NCBI RefSeq assembly: GCF_003315075.1
Contig: NZ_QNRJ01000016.1
Location: forward strand, 1 to 64,000
Origin: Rossellomorea aquimaris
Lineage (GTDB): Bacteria > Bacillota > Bacilli > Bacillales > Bacillaceae_B
DNA length: 64,000 nt
Direction: 5' to 3'
A model generated the notes under the pieces. It ran no database searches. It was not told the DNA's origin and saw nothing but the letters and a program-made list of their open reading frames with translations. The position numbers and the translations under genes were made by a program. This document shows, piece by piece, positions 44,747 through 55,016 of the stretch (position 1 is its first letter; every line of letters begins with the position of its first letter).

Positions 44747-44770
44747 GATTGTCCCCCTCAGTTGATTTGA

Positions 44771-44815
44771 AAAAAGTCGGAAAGGGCTCAAAATACTAAG
44801 CCGTTCCGACCATCC
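44771..44815 (-). terminator. Terminator between hisC and tyrA
   Basis: Minus strand GTCGGAACGGC and GCCCTTTCCGAC form an imperfect 11-12 base stem around an A/T-rich loop, followed by TTTTTTC. Splits the aromatic cluster into two parts; read-through is possible since tyrA shows no clear promoter of its own. Confidence 0.75.
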
Positions 44816-44823
44816 ATTCCTTT

Positions 44824-45924
44824 TTACACTTGCTTTTGAAGGTCTAAAAATTCCTTCATTCTCTCAATAACCTCTTCATTTTGTTCATGAGAGCCGACCG
44901 TTACCCTCACAGAATGAGGATATCCCAGGGCCTCTCCGGACCGTACAATGAATCCCTTACTCATTAAGTATTGAAACACATCATCACCGCTTACACCGAA
45001 ATCGATTAACACGAAGTTTGCTTGTGATGGAATATAATTCAGGCCGTGTTCCTCGCAGAACTGGTAATACTGCTCCAGTCCTTTGCGATTTTGCTCCCTG
45101 CATTCTCTAATAAACTCCTGGTCCAGAACGGCTGCGGATGCGGCTCCCTGACCTAAAGCATTATTATTAAACGGTTCACGGATCGGCTCTAACTTCCTAA
45201 TCACATCTTCATTCGCAATTCCGAATCCTACTCGAAAGCCGGCTAATCCGTAAGCCTTTGAGAAAGTACGAGTAATCAATAATTGTGGGTACGATTTTAA
45301 TAATTCCAATGAATCATAGTAATCACCGGCCACAACATATTCATAATAGGCTTCATCCAATACGACTAGTACGTGTTCAGGAACCGCATCCAGGAAGGAG
45401 ATGATCTCTTCACTGCGAATATATTCACCTGTTGGATTATTTGGTGAACAAAGCCAAACGACTGAGGTCGTTTCATCAATTTCAGCAAGCATTTTGGTTA
45501 ACTGATGTCTACCGGCTGAATCAAGGGGAACTTCTCTTATTTCCGCTCCTTCAACAATGGCATTGTGCTTATACTGAGGGAAAGTCGGCGTAGCCATAAC
45601 CGTGCTCTTATCACCATCTAATAATGCTCTTGAAATCATCTGAATCACTTCATCCGAGCCATTCCCGAAAAGTAACTGTCCAGGGTCCACAGATAGCTGC
45701 TCTGCCACCTTCATTCGCAATTCCTTCGCATAGCCGTCGGGATAAATCGCATGTGAAACAGCATTCGTCTTGAGAAAGGTTTCAACGTTCTTTGAACATC
45801 CAAATGGATTTTCATTCGAAGCAAGCTTCACTACTTTCTCGAGATTGAATAGTTCTTTCACATCATCCATCGTTTTCCCGGGCTGGTATGCTTTAAGATT
45901 TTGAATCTGAGATCTCCACTTCAT
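44824..45924 (-). CDS. hisC: Histidinol-phosphate aminotransferase
   Basis: A 366-aa class II PLP aminotransferase used in histidine synthesis and, in Bacillus, also for phenylalanine and tyrosine transamination. Visible: LASNENPFGCS, the PLP segment CSPNNPTGEYI, LDEAYYEY and the Schiff-base Lys in TRTFSKAYGLAGFRVG. Position inside the aro cluster, next to tyrA, matches its second role. Only 2 bases separate it from aroH; the trp operon that stands here in B. subtilis is absent. Confidence 0.94.
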   Translation of the reverse strand: MKWRSQIQNLKAYQPGKTMDDVKELFNLEKVVKLASNENPFGCSKNVETFLKTNAVSHAIYPDGYAKELRMKVAEQLSVDPGQLLFGNGSDEVIQMISRALLDGDKSTVMATPTFPQYKHNAIVEGAEIREVPLDSAGRHQLTKMLAEIDETTSVVWLCSPNNPTGEYIRSEEIISFLDAVPEHVLVVLDEAYYEYVVAGDYYDSLELLKSYPQLLITRTFSKAYGLAGFRVGFGIANEDVIRKLEPIREPFNNNALGQGAASAAVLDQEFIRECREQNRKGLEQYYQFCEEHGLNYIPSQANFVLIDFGVSGDDVFQYLMSKGFIVRSGEALGYPHSVRVTVGSHEQNEEVIERMKEFLDLQKQV

Positions 45925-45926
45925 GC

Positions 45927-46328
45927 TTACCTTCCTTTCAGGTCGTTTTCATTTGAAATAGGCGGGGTATCTTTCAAGTCAGGACGCAGGCTGACTGCAT
46001 TTTTCATATAAATATGTTGGATGTCTTTCTGAGGTGTAGATGTATTTAAATGAATCATCACTCTAATACAATATGGCAATGCATCAGGGACATCCAACTC
46101 CTGCATACACATGACAGGAACATATTTCCACTCTTCAAACCTTCTTAATGCTTTTGCCGGAAATACACTCCCAATGTCACTGGTGGCAGAAATAAACACA
46201 GATGCAACATCCTCTGCCATAATATTATTATGTAAAATCATTTCCTTTAAGAGACTTTCAGTTGAAAGGAGAACTTCCTTATCATTATCACAATCCGCTG
46301 TAGTGGCGCCTCGAACTCCCCTGATCAT
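45927..46328 (-). CDS. aroH: Chorismate mutase, AroH type
   Basis: A 133-aa monofunctional chorismate mutase (B. subtilis AroH 127 aa). Active-site Arg7 is in MIRGVRGATT, Glu78-equivalent in MCMQELDVP and Arg90-equivalent in CIRVMIHLNT. Start MIRGVRG with AAGGGAGTGG upstream; the longer in-frame reading back to 46427 overlaps aroB and lacks family support. It is followed immediately by hisC. Confidence 0.95.
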   Translation of the reverse strand: MIRGVRGATTADCDNDKEVLLSTESLLKEMILHNNIMAEDVASVFISATSDIGSVFPAKALRRFEEWKYVPVMCMQELDVPDALPYCIRVMIHLNTSTPQKDIQHIYMKNAVSLRPDLKDTPPISNENDLKGR

Positions 46329-46404
46329 TCTTCCACTCCCTTTTCTCCTGTTATTAAACACTCTCTTTTTGTACTTGCGGGTTTTTATTAATCCAGAGTA
46401 CGTT

Positions 46405-47487
46405 TTACAACTGGCGGATAAACTCATCTGCCCGTCTTAAATCATCTACAGATACCTTCACCATTAATGGCTCGCCAATATCCTTCAATAACACAAAAAC
46501 AGGATGTCCATATTGGGATTTCTTATCATGTCTCATTCCCTCATATAATGTTTCAAATGTGATATGAGATGGAATGTTTAGATTGTAGCCAAGTGTAGTG
46601 ACCCATTTGATAAATTCAAGTAGATTAAATGAAAGTTCGCAGTACTGTTCACTAAGATACAGAGCAAAGATCATCCCGATCATAACCGATTCACCATGTG
46701 TGCGACTTCCGTATCCGCTGGCACTTTCTACAGCGTGCCCATACGTATGTCCAAAGTTTAAAAAAGCTCGTATATTCGACTCTCTTTCGTCCTTTGAAAC
46801 AATATCCCCTTTTACACGTATCCCTTTCATTAGGCAATCCGTTAAAAATTGTTTATCCATTTTTTCCGGAGAATGGAACGAATGCATTAATTCTTGTAAA
46901 AAGGATCGATCGGATAAGAAAGCATGCTTGATCACTTCTGAAAATCCTGATAGCACTTCAGTTCCAGGCAAAGTTGTAAAGTAATCTAAATCAAAAAACA
47001 CACCTTCAGGCTGATAAAACTGCCCTACCATGTTTTTGCCAAGGGGATGGTTAATCGCTACCTTCCCGCCAACAGCACTATCATGAGCGAGAATCGTTGT
47101 CGGGACACCTATGAAGGGGATCCCCCTCATATAGGTGGAAGCGACGAAACCAGCGAGATCTCCGATGGCTCCGCCTCCGAATGCTATCACAAGGGCTCGG
47201 CGATCGACATGATTAGAAAGACCGTGGGTGATGGCACCCTCATAAATGGCGAAGCTTTTGGCGTGTTCTCCTTTAGGAGCCAGATAAGTCGTTACGTCAA
47301 ATGATTCACTTAAAATTTCTGAGAAAGCTGTTCCATGAAGGTTGAAGACCTCTTTATCCGCAATGATCCACAGTTTAGATACTTGCGGGAAGGTCTTTTT
47401 TATAAAAGATACAATTTCATTCGTCATTTCCACTCCAATTTTCACATCATACGTTTTGGAAGCAGTTTGAATGGTTACCCGTTTCAT
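46405..47487 (-). CDS. aroB: 3-dehydroquinate synthase
   Basis: A 360-aa NAD- and Zn-dependent cyclase converting DAHP to 3-dehydroquinate. FGGGAIGDLAGFVASTYMRG (about 100-120) with FIGVPTTILAHDSAVGGKVA follows; zinc ligands are Glu near SEVIKHAF and His in FLNFGHTYGHAVES and THGESV. Same length as typical Bacillus AroB. It starts 3 bases after the aroC stop. Confidence 0.95.
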   Translation of the reverse strand: MKRVTIQTASKTYDVKIGVEMTNEIVSFIKKTFPQVSKLWIIADKEVFNLHGTAFSEILSESFDVTTYLAPKGEHAKSFAIYEGAITHGLSNHVDRRALVIAFGGGAIGDLAGFVASTYMRGIPFIGVPTTILAHDSAVGGKVAINHPLGKNMVGQFYQPEGVFFDLDYFTTLPGTEVLSGFSEVIKHAFLSDRSFLQELMHSFHSPEKMDKQFLTDCLMKGIRVKGDIVSKDERESNIRAFLNFGHTYGHAVESASGYGSRTHGESVMIGMIFALYLSEQYCELSFNLLEFIKWVTTLGYNLNIPSHITFETLYEGMRHDKKSQYGHPVFVLLKDIGEPLMVKVSVDDLRRADEFIRQL

Positions 47488-47490
47488 TCA

Positions 47491-48663
47491 TTAATACTCC
47501 TTGGACTCTTGACGTTGTCTATTGATATCTTCATGGAGCTTATCGAATTGATCACTATGGAATTGTTCCACGATAGCAGAAGCAAGTTCCCACGCCACTA
47601 CGGCCTCTGCCACTACGCTTGCAGCCGGTACCGCACAGCTATCGGATCTCTCGATACTTGCTTTAAATGGTTCCTTTGATTCGATATCCACGCTTTGTAA
47701 TGGTTTATACAGGGTGGGGATAGGCTTCATGACTCCTTTTACACGGATCGGCATGCCTGTCGTCATACCGCCTTCAAAGCCGCCTAATCGATTTGTTTTA
47801 CGGTAGTACCCCTGTTCTTCACTCCAGGCTATTTCATCATGCACTTCACTACCCGGCTTTCGCGCCATTTCAAATCCCAAGCCGAATTCGACCCCTTTAA
47901 ATGCATTGATACTCATGACGGCCATGGCAATCTTCGCATCAAGCTTACGATCATAATGGACATAGCTACCGACTCCTGAAGGCATCCCTTCAACGATGAC
48001 TTCAACCACACCACCAATGGAATCTCCATTATTTTTCGCTTCATCTATTAAGTCCATCATTTTCTGTGCAGCTTCTTTATCCAGGCAACGGACCGGAGAA
48101 TCTTCTGTTATATCTCTTAGTTCATTTATAGAATCGTAGTGTAGTTTCTCTGCTTTAATTCCACCAATTTCAAGAACATGACCTACAACGTCGATACCTA
48201 ATAGCTTTAGTAGCTTTTTCGCGACGGCACCTGCAGCAACTCTTACAGTGGTTTCTCTGGCTGATGACCTTTCTAATACATTCCTAAGGTCCCTATGTCC
48301 ATATTTCATACCACCGACAAGGTCTGCATGTCCTGGTCTTGGTCTTGAAATCTTTCTCTTTACCTCTTCTTCTTCTCCAGGCTCCAGAGGTTCGATGCCC
48401 ATCACTTTCGTCCAGTGAGTCCAGTCTCTATTCTCCACAACCAGTCCTAAAGGAGAACCCAGAGTATATCCATGTCTCACTCCTCCAACAATCGATGCCT
48501 GATCTTTCTCAATCTGCATCCTCCGCCCCCGGCCATAACCTTTTTGCCTTCTTGCCAGATTATCATTGATATCCCCTGCTTCTAAAGGCATTCCTGCAGG
48601 CAGCCCTTCAATGATGGTCGTTAATTGCGGTCCATGTGATTCTCCAGATGTTAAGTATCTCAT
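47491..48663 (-). CDS. aroC: Chorismate synthase
   Basis: A 390-aa FMN-dependent lyase making chorismate (B. subtilis AroF, 390 aa). The signatures are [10 protein letters not shown] at the N terminus, [22 protein letters not shown] and [16 protein letters not shown]. First gene of the aroC-aroB-aroH-hisC unit. SD GAAGGGGG lies before ATG. Confidence 0.96.
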   Translation of the reverse strand: MRYLTSGESHGPQLTTIIEGLPAGMPLEAGDINDNLARRQKGYGRGRRMQIEKDQASIVGGVRHGYTLGSPLGLVVENRDWTHWTKVMGIEPLEPGEEEEVKRKISRPRPGHADLVGGMKYGHRDLRNVLERSSARETTVRVAAGAVAKKLLKLLGIDVVGHVLEIGGIKAEKLHYDSINELRDITEDSPVRCLDKEAAQKMMDLIDEAKNNGDSIGGVVEVIVEGMPSGVGSYVHYDRKLDAKIAMAVMSINAFKGVEFGLGFEMARKPGSEVHDEIAWSEEQGYYRKTNRLGGFEGGMTTGMPIRVKGVMKPIPTLYKPLQSVDIESKEPFKASIERSDSCAVPAASVVAEAVVAWELASAIVEQFHSDQFDKLHEDINRQRQESKEY

Positions 48664-48701
48664 TCACTTTCCCCCTTCAACTCGTTAAAGAATTATGTAC
48701 C

Positions 48702-48707
48702 AATATA
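48702..48707 (-). promoter_or_regulatory. Candidate -10 of the aroC operon
   Basis: Minus strand TATATT preceded by TG one base away (extended -10), about 40 bases before the aroC start. No convincing -35. Confidence 0.35.
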
Positions 48708-48776
48708 ACATAGAATTCAGATCATTTCCTAGCCCTTACGTTTAAAAAATTTTCTAAAAACCTCTCTTATATAGAA

Positions 48777-48832
48777 AAAAACGATGTAACCCGACATATT
48801 TGGACTTTTAAACTGTATCGTTTCTAAAAAAG
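48777..48832 (-). terminator. Possible cheR terminator
   Basis: Minus strand AAACGAT and ATCGTTT pair across a loop of about 31 bases, and the right arm runs into TTTTTTTC. Weak because of the long loop. Confidence 0.45.
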
Positions 48833-48877
48833 CAAGCGTACAGCCGTCCAGTAAATGTAAGATCAACATCGTAAATT

Positions 48878-49669
<792 letters not shown>

Positions 49670-49696
49670 CTACATTAAAGGTATAAGACTATATGT

Positions 49697-49726
49697 ATTA
49701 TATCGAACGCTATACAGAAAAGTTAA
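49697..49726 (-). promoter_or_regulatory. Candidate sigma-A promoter of cheR
   Basis: Minus strand TTAACT (49721-49726), 18-base spacer, TATAAT (49697-49702). Confidence 0.55.
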
Positions 49727-49737
49727 ATCCTATTCAA

Positions 49738-49772
49738 TAGAAAAGGCAAGTCGCCTTATCACGACTTGCCCT
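49738..49772 (-). terminator. ndk terminator
   Basis: Minus strand GGCAAGTCG/CGACTTGCC with an 8-base loop, then TTTTC. Confidence 0.85.
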
Positions 49773-49797
49773 AAAAAGATTATTTGTTTAACAGGTA

Positions 49798-50244
49798 TTA
49801 ATAAACCCACTCGTTCATTAATTTAGAATACTCTACCAGTTCTTCTTCTTTGAAGAATAAGCCGATTTCTCTAACAGCGCTTTCGGCAGAGTCAGATCCG
49901 TGGATGATATTCTTTCCGACTGTCAAGCCGAAATCACCGCGGATTGTTCCAAGTGCAGCATCCTTAGGGTTTGTTGCTCCCATCATTCCACGAGCTGTCG
50001 TGATAACGTTTTCACCTTGCCAAACCATTGCAAATACAGGTCCAGATGTAATGAAGTCAACAAGCTCTCCAAAGAATGGTCTTTCCTTGTGCTCACCGTA
50101 ATGCTCTTCAGCAAGCTCATTTGAAATGCTCATCAGCTTTGCCCCTACTAATTGAAAGCCCTTTTTTTCAAAACGTGATACGATATCACCGATTAACCCT
50201 CTTTGTACGCCGTCCGGTTTTACCATTAAAAATGTCTTTTCCAT
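49798..50244 (-). CDS. ndk: Nucleoside diphosphate kinase
   Basis: A 148-aa kinase balancing NTP pools. The catalytic His is in [25 protein letters not shown] and the Kpn-loop [16 protein letters not shown] are present. Start MEKTFLMVK with AGGAG 8 bases upstream; the longer in-frame reading has no family support. Follows hepT, as in B. subtilis. Confidence 0.95.
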   Translation of the reverse strand: MEKTFLMVKPDGVQRGLIGDIVSRFEKKGFQLVGAKLMSISNELAEEHYGEHKERPFFGELVDFITSGPVFAMVWQGENVITTARGMMGATNPKDAALGTIRGDFGLTVGKNIIHGSDSAESAVREIGLFFKEEELVEYSKLMNEWVY

Positions 50245-50346
50245 CTTCCCCACTCCTAAATATGTATGTATAGAAGTCCTAAGGACATCCCACGAAAATA
50301 GTAACACTGATTGGGGGTTTTGGCAACGTTTCCATTTTAAATTTTC

Positions 50347-51309
50347 TTAATATTTTCTCTTGCCAATAAAGTTTGCGATATTCTTCAATGTTTTCTTCAC
50401 GCGGTTGTATGGGAGATGATTCAGATCTTCCAACGCTCTGTCTAAGTACATTCTACTTAGCTGATGGGATCGATCTATGGCATCGGTCGCTAAGATGGAC
50501 GAAATGATTTCTCTCATCTCTTCAGGAGAAGTATATTCATTCACTCTTTCAATCTTCGTTTTAAGTTCAGGGTTTTCCATCGCATATAAAATCGGAAGGG
50601 TGATATTACCTTGCCACAAGTCACTGCCGGCAGGCTTACCCAGTTCTTCCTCACTTGCAGTAAGATCTAAAATATCATCTGTAATCTGAAAGCTCATTCC
50701 TACATTATAACCAAATCGGTATAAGCGACGATGAATTTCTTCAGGGGCACCGGAAGAAATGGCACCGATCTGGCAGCTTACAGCAATAAGCAGAGCCGTT
50801 TTCCGCTTGATTCTAAGGAGGTAATCCCTCAGATTTTGATCAAATCGATATTTATCTTTTATTTGAGCGATTTCACCCTTACATACTTCAACAATGGTGT
50901 GTGAAAGTATTTGATGTGCTTCAGGCGCTTTAATATTCGTCATATACTCGAGAGCTCGTGCAAAGATGTAATCTCCGGTGTACATGGCAATACGATTGTC
51001 CCATTGAGCTTTAATCGTTGGCTTTCCTCTTCTTAACTCTGCATCATCGATCACGTCATCGTGAACAAGGGATGCCATATGAATTAACTCCAAAGCCACT
51101 GCTACATTTTTCACAATGTTAATATCATATTGTCCGAATTTTGCAGAGAGCAAGACAAAAACAGGTCTGATTCTTTTACCACCTGCTTGCAGAAGGTGAA
51201 GGGATGCCTCTTGTAAAAGTTGTGATTCTGACTCAATCGCAACTTCCAGTTCCTTTTCAATTTCATCAATATCCGTTTTTAGAAACGAATACATCCTGTT
51301 TAGCTTCAT
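50347..51309 (-). CDS. hepT: Heptaprenyl diphosphate synthase component II
   Basis: A 320-aa catalytic subunit of the heterodimeric trans-prenyltransferase that makes the C35 side chain of menaquinone-7. First Asp-rich motif LVHDDVIDDAELRRG (about 83) and second QITDDILDLTAS (about 215), plus the family ending FIGKRKY. Works with HepS (52045). SD AGGTGG lies before ATG. It lies 27 bases after menG. Confidence 0.95.
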   Translation of the reverse strand: MKLNRMYSFLKTDIDEIEKELEVAIESESQLLQEASLHLLQAGGKRIRPVFVLLSAKFGQYDINIVKNVAVALELIHMASLVHDDVIDDAELRRGKPTIKAQWDNRIAMYTGDYIFARALEYMTNIKAPEAHQILSHTIVEVCKGEIAQIKDKYRFDQNLRDYLLRIKRKTALLIAVSCQIGAISSGAPEEIHRRLYRFGYNVGMSFQITDDILDLTASEEELGKPAGSDLWQGNITLPILYAMENPELKTKIERVNEYTSPEEMREIISSILATDAIDRSHQLSRMYLDRALEDLNHLPYNRVKKTLKNIANFIGKRKY

Positions 51310-51336
51310 AGTTTTTCCACCTAATTTACGAATTTC

Positions 51337-52038
51337 TTACTTTCTGCCTGAATGCATGGCAGCCACTCCGCCACTATATGGTTTCACATGTATATCTTTA
51401 AAGCCGGCTTCTTCAAACATATCAGCAAGCTCCTTCATCCCCGGGAAATCTCTGGCTGATTCCTGAAGCCATGAATATTCATTAAAGCTCTTGGCAAAGA
51501 TCTTGCCGAACAGTGGCATCACGAAACGAAAGTATGCGTAATACATCTGTTTGAAACCGAGCATGGTTGGTTGAGAGGTTTCAAGGCAAACAGCCATCCC
51601 TCCTGGTTTCACTACACGATTCATTTCTTTTAAGACGTGGAGGTAGTCCGGAACATTCCGTAAGCCAAAGCCAATCGTGACATAATCAAAGGTATTATCG
51701 TCAAAAGGCAGCTCCATTGCATTTCCATGGATCAGCTCAATGTTGTTCAAGGGGGATCGTTTCACTTTCTCTTCACCAATAGAAAGCATATTTTGGCTGA
51801 AATCCAGCCCCACTACCTTGCCCGTTTCTCCGACTTTCTCTCCTATCGCTAACGTCCAATCCGCCGTTCCACAGCAAACGTCCAGTGCCTTTGAGCCTGG
51901 CTTCACATCCATATGCTTCATGGTATCTTTTCTCCACTTTTTATGCTGTTGGAAACTGATTACCGAATTCATCTTATCATAATTGGAATATATTTTTTCA
52001 AATACTCCGTGGACTTTTTGTTCTTTGGACTGCTGCAT
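51337..52038 (-). CDS. menG: Demethylmenaquinone methyltransferase
   Basis: A 233-aa UbiE/MenG-type SAM methylase, last step of menaquinone synthesis. [14 protein letters not shown] binds [18 protein letters not shown] and the [15 protein letters not shown] segment are signatures. It sits between hepS and hepT, an order conserved in Bacillus, 6 bases after hepS. Confidence 0.95.
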   Translation of the reverse strand: MQQSKEQKVHGVFEKIYSNYDKMNSVISFQQHKKWRKDTMKHMDVKPGSKALDVCCGTADWTLAIGEKVGETGKVVGLDFSQNMLSIGEEKVKRSPLNNIELIHGNAMELPFDDNTFDYVTIGFGLRNVPDYLHVLKEMNRVVKPGGMAVCLETSQPTMLGFKQMYYAYFRFVMPLFGKIFAKSFNEYSWLQESARDFPGMKELADMFEEAGFKDIHVKPYSGGVAAMHSGRK

Positions 52039-52044
52039 TTCGAT

Positions 52045-52878
52045 TTACCCTTCTTCCGCATATAGTTTGGTCATAGGTTCAGGCTCAGCATAAGGTAATA
52101 GCTCTACAATCAGCTTTTTAAAATATGGTGTTACCGGTTCTATGTTCTCTAACTGTGTTTGAATGGTTTTCTTCGTTGAGGAAATTAATTTATCCACCCT
52201 TGAAAGCAAATGTCCGGACTCTTCTTTCGTTAGCTTTAAAGATGGTGTTTCACTGGCTGATTCGAACGTTAAAGTCGACAACGCTTTTATAAAGCTCGTA
52301 TTCTGTGAGTGCTCTATACAAATTCTTTCTTGAACGAGCTTCTTGTATAAAAGGGCTTGCTCTACAATCCGGATCCATTTGTCATCTTCAAAAAAACGAA
52401 AGAATTTTGAAACGATCGCTGATTCTCTTGTCCTCAAGCTTGACATTAGCCCATCAAGGTTTTGATGTTCCTCTTTATAAATGGAAATTTTGCTTTCGTT
52501 GATTTCTTTTATCGCCTTGGCTAATACTGCGATAAGATCCACATCATCTGTGTCGGCAAGGATTTTATAGTAAAGGCTGCTGAAGTATACTCCTGCAAGT
52601 ACCGTAAGCTGCCTCTCTTTCAATGGATCAAGCTCAGAGATTGTAACCTTTTCATGGGTATCAAGGGCTATCTGCAATAGCATGGCAGTCGAAATCCACT
52701 GTACAACTTCTTTATTCAAGGTCCGTCCCCCACTTACAAAAGGAAGGAGCAGGAAATAAATCCGATCCCGATCAATGTAAGGCTGATCTATATACTCCTT
52801 TAAGTAAGAGTGATGCAACTGCTCTTCTATGTATTGATGAATGATATTCGCTTGATGGTTACAATCAATGAATTTCAT
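52045..52878 (-). CDS. hepS: Heptaprenyl diphosphate synthase component I
   Basis: A 277-aa regulatory subunit of heptaprenyl diphosphate synthase, longer than the 251 aa of B. subtilis HepS. Helical throughout (VVQWISTAMLLQIALDTHEK; LTVLAGVYFSSLYYKILADT). It lacks DDxxD motifs, as expected for this subunit, which gates chain length. SD AAAGGG lies before ATG; a promoter with an extended -10 lies at 52933. Confidence 0.92.
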   Translation of the reverse strand: MKFIDCNHQANIIHQYIEEQLHHSYLKEYIDQPYIDRDRIYFLLLPFVSGGRTLNKEVVQWISTAMLLQIALDTHEKVTISELDPLKERQLTVLAGVYFSSLYYKILADTDDVDLIAVLAKAIKEINESKISIYKEEHQNLDGLMSSLRTRESAIVSKFFRFFEDDKWIRIVEQALLYKKLVQERICIEHSQNTSFIKALSTLTFESASETPSLKLTKEESGHLLSRVDKLISSTKKTIQTQLENIEPVTPYFKKLIVELLPYAEPEPMTKLYAEEG

Positions 52879-52932
52879 ACCCTTTAATCCCCATTTCTAC
52901 TATGTATCGGTCTAAAAATTTCAGCAATAGAT

Positions 52933-52938
52933 ATTATA
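52933..52938 (-). promoter_or_regulatory. Extended -10 promoter of hepS-menG-hepT
   Basis: Minus strand TGGTATAAT about 55 bases before the hepS start. There is no good -35 at 17 bases. Confidence 0.55.
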
Positions 52939-53000
52939 CCATAAAATCCTCAACAATAGGGAATCAGTCTTGCTCTTGCCCTCCCTATTTAGCTTTAGTA

Positions 53001-53050
53001 TAACAAAGGGGACGACTACGAAGTTCAACTACCCATAGTCAGTCCCACCT
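53001..53050 (-). terminator. mtrB terminator
   Basis: Minus strand GGGACTGACTA and TAGTCGTCCC pair with one mismatch over ten bases, followed by CCTTTGTT. A second hairpin, CTCTGG/CCAGAG, lies closer to mtrB. Confidence 0.55.
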
Positions 53051-53082
53051 GTATCTTCTCTGGAACGTAAATGCCCAGAGGA

Positions 53083-53304
53083 TTATTTCTTGTTATCACT
53101 TTCGACTTCACCGTAACTTGTAACGATGGTTGCTTTTCCTCTAACTTTAATCGCAGAGGTATGGTCTGTAAACTGAGCAATCATGACTTCACCTTTATCA
53201 AGCTTTTCTGAATGATGAAATCTGGTATCTGTCCCTCTTGTCAGCCCGATCACGTTCACACCATCTTCAATCGCCTTAATCACAATATAATCATTTGAAT
53301 TCAT
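53083..53304 (-). CDS. mtrB: trp RNA-binding attenuation protein TRAP
   Basis: A 73-aa subunit of the 11-mer ring that binds (G/U)AG repeats in trp leader RNA when tryptophan is bound. Nearly identical in core to B. subtilis Mtr[41 protein letters not shown] and the RNA-contact KVRGKA segment. Same operon as folE (13 bases after). Its trp operon target is not next to aroH here. Confidence 0.96.
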   Translation of the reverse strand: MNSNDYIVIKAIEDGVNVIGLTRGTDTRFHHSEKLDKGEVMIAQFTDHTSAIKVRGKATIVTSYGEVESDNKK

Positions 53305-53317
53305 CCTTAGCTCACTC

Positions 53318-53884
53318 CTAATTCTTTATAAAAGAAAGAACTTCGCTTCGTGCTTGAGGGTCTTCTTTAAACGAGCCCCTTACCGCAGTTGTCACTGTAC
53401 TTGAACCAGGCTTCTTTACACCTCTCATTGTCATGCACATATGCTCAGCTTCAACCACTACCATTGCACCATAAGGCTCAAGGGTTTCCATGATCGTATC
53501 AGCCACTGTCGAAGTGATTCTTTCTTGCAGCTGAGGTCGTTTAGCAACAGATTCAACGGCCCTTGCCAGTTTACTAAGTCCGGCCACTCTTCCGTTTCTG
53601 GGAATATATGCTACATGAGCTTTTCCGTAGAAAGGTACCAAGTGGTGTTCACACATCGAATAAAAAGGAATATCCTTCACAAGCACCAGTTCTTCATGCT
53701 CTTCACTGAATATTGTTTCAAAGTATTCTTTCGGATCGTGACCGATTCCCGAAAATACTTCTGCATACATTTTCGCCACACGCTTTGGTGTATCTAATAA
53801 ACCTTCTCTATTAGGATTCTCTCCAATAGCTTCTAATATTAATCGAACTGCTTCTTCTATTTGGCCATGATTGACTTGTGCCAT
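53318..53884 (-). CDS. folE: GTP cyclohydrolase I
   Basis: A 188-aa enzyme (MtrA in B. subtilis) starting folate synthesis from GTP. Zinc Cys/His in [20 protein letters not shown] (about 75) and the second Cys in [29 protein letters not shown] is the GTP site. SD TAGGAGGA. The promoter at 53929-53957 gives a folE-mtrB operon, as in B. subtilis. Confidence 0.96.
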   Translation of the reverse strand: MAQVNHGQIEEAVRLILEAIGENPNREGLLDTPKRVAKMYAEVFSGIGHDPKEYFETIFSEEHEELVLVKDIPFYSMCEHHLVPFYGKAHVAYIPRNGRVAGLSKLARAVESVAKRPQLQERITSTVADTIMETLEPYGAMVVVEAEHMCMTMRGVKKPGSSTVTTAVRGSFKEDPQARSEVLSFIKN

Positions 53885-53928
53885 TATGTTGTCCTCCTAA
53901 AATACTTAAAGAAATAGTAACATTGTTA

Positions 53929-53957
53929 ATATTAGCACAAGCCTATAATGTCATCAA
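53929..53957 (-). promoter_or_regulatory. Sigma-A promoter of folE-mtrB
   Basis: Minus strand TTGATG (53952-53957), 17-base spacer, TAATAT (53929-53934). Confidence 0.7.
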
Positions 53958-53971
53958 AGACTAGTGCTTTA

Positions 53972-53997
53972 GAAGTTTTATAATAATATAAAACTTC
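53972..53997. other. Perfect palindrome upstream of the folE promoter
   Basis: GAAGTTTTAT and ATAAAACTTC, a 10-base perfect inverted repeat with a 6-base spacer, 15 bases upstream of the folE -35. No U-run on either side, so an operator is as likely as a hairpin. Confidence 0.5.
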
Positions 53998-54060
53998 CTT
54001 TAAAGGAATAATACTTCGTACATATTTTAAGGAGAAATAACCAAACTATAAATGAATAGC

Positions 54061-54090
54061 AAAAAAGGCCGCATAAATATGCGACCTTTT
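54061..54090 (-). terminator. hbs terminator
   Basis: Minus strand GGTCGCAT and ATGCGGCC around a 4-base loop, followed by TTTTTTGC. Confidence 0.85.
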
Positions 54091-54111
54091 CTATACGCTC
54101 AAAGTATGTAA

Positions 54112-54384
54112 TTATTTTACAGCTTCTTTAAGCGCTTTACCTGGTTTGAAAGCAGGTACTTTGCTAGCTGAGATTTCGATCTCTTCACCTGTTTGTGGGT
54201 TGCGACCTTTACGGGCTGCACGCTCACGTACTTCGAAGTTACCGAATCCGATTAATTGTACTTTATCACCGTTTGCAAGTGAATCTTGAATTGTATCGAA
54301 AACAGCGTCAACCGCTTTGGTAGCGTCCTTCTTAGATAGCTCAGCAGCTTCTGCAACAGCATTGATTAGTTCTGTCTTGTTCAT
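54112..54384 (-). CDS. hbs: HU-type DNA-binding protein
   Basis: A 90-aa nucleoid protein. The beta-arm signature [10 protein letters not shown] and the core [20 protein letters not shown] and [20 protein letters not shown] match B. subtilis HBsu. Start MNKTELINA with GGAGGTGA; the in-frame extension upstream overlaps the SD. No overlapping partner; own terminator. Confidence 0.96.
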   Translation of the reverse strand: MNKTELINAVAEAAELSKKDATKAVDAVFDTIQDSLANGDKVQLIGFGNFEVRERAARKGRNPQTGEEIEISASKVPAFKPGKALKEAVK

Positions 54385-54982
54385 GCCATTCACCTCCTCC
54401 CAAGGAAATGTCTCAGTCATGATTCATTTACTTTAATATCATTAGTAAACAAGTTTAGCGAATTCTATACATAAAGTGTAGAAAAAACGCTTGAAAACGT
54501 TGCTGAATCAATATTCAACAACAATTCTGTTAAAAGATTATCACAATAGATTAACCTTAGCAAGAACAAATCAAGAAATAATGGGAATCTTTTCTTATTT
54601 GAAACACAAATGTAATAGAATCCCTTCAAAGCCCTTTATTCTTGCCGTCTATTCAACCTATCACTTCTTTTCGATGACTGCAACTAATACCCTCTCCTCA
54701 TTGGGTACTCTATCTTACTTCCCAACCTTGAAATCCCTTAAACATCGACTCCCTTATTTTCATCTATAATGAATATCCATCAGGTTGCAAAGTCCTGAAA
54801 TCCACATGGCCAAAACCTATATATATCAAGGTTCTAGAGCCTCCCTCTGCTTTTTTACACTTTTATCTTCCCAGCTACAAATTTATAAATATACAATGTG
54901 AAAATCAGCAATTAAAAGCAGGAATCTCACAAAAAAATTCAGAGGTTTAATATAAAAATGGAAGATTTCAAAGAAACAAAAC
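54385..54982. other. Gene-free AT-rich interval between hbs and spoIVA
   Basis: About 600 bases without a supported gene. ORFs here are short, lack an SD and have no recognisable product. It must hold the hbs promoter(s), but I could not fix one: TTGTTT at about 54448 on the minus strand has no good -10 partner. CTATATATATCAAG-type AT tracts near 54820 are unremarkable. Confidence 0.6.
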
Positions 54983-55007
54983 AAAAAAAGACCCTCCTAA
55001 GAAGGTC
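54983..55007 (-). terminator. spoIVA terminator
   Basis: Minus strand GACCTTC and GAGGGTC with a short loop, then TTTTTTTG. Confidence 0.82.
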
Positions 55008-55016
55008 AAAAGACAT

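Noticed and set aside
54491-54769. 92-aa plus-strand ORF in the hbs-spoIVA gap
   Set aside because: No SD, unusual composition and no recognisable product in an AT-rich non-coding interval.
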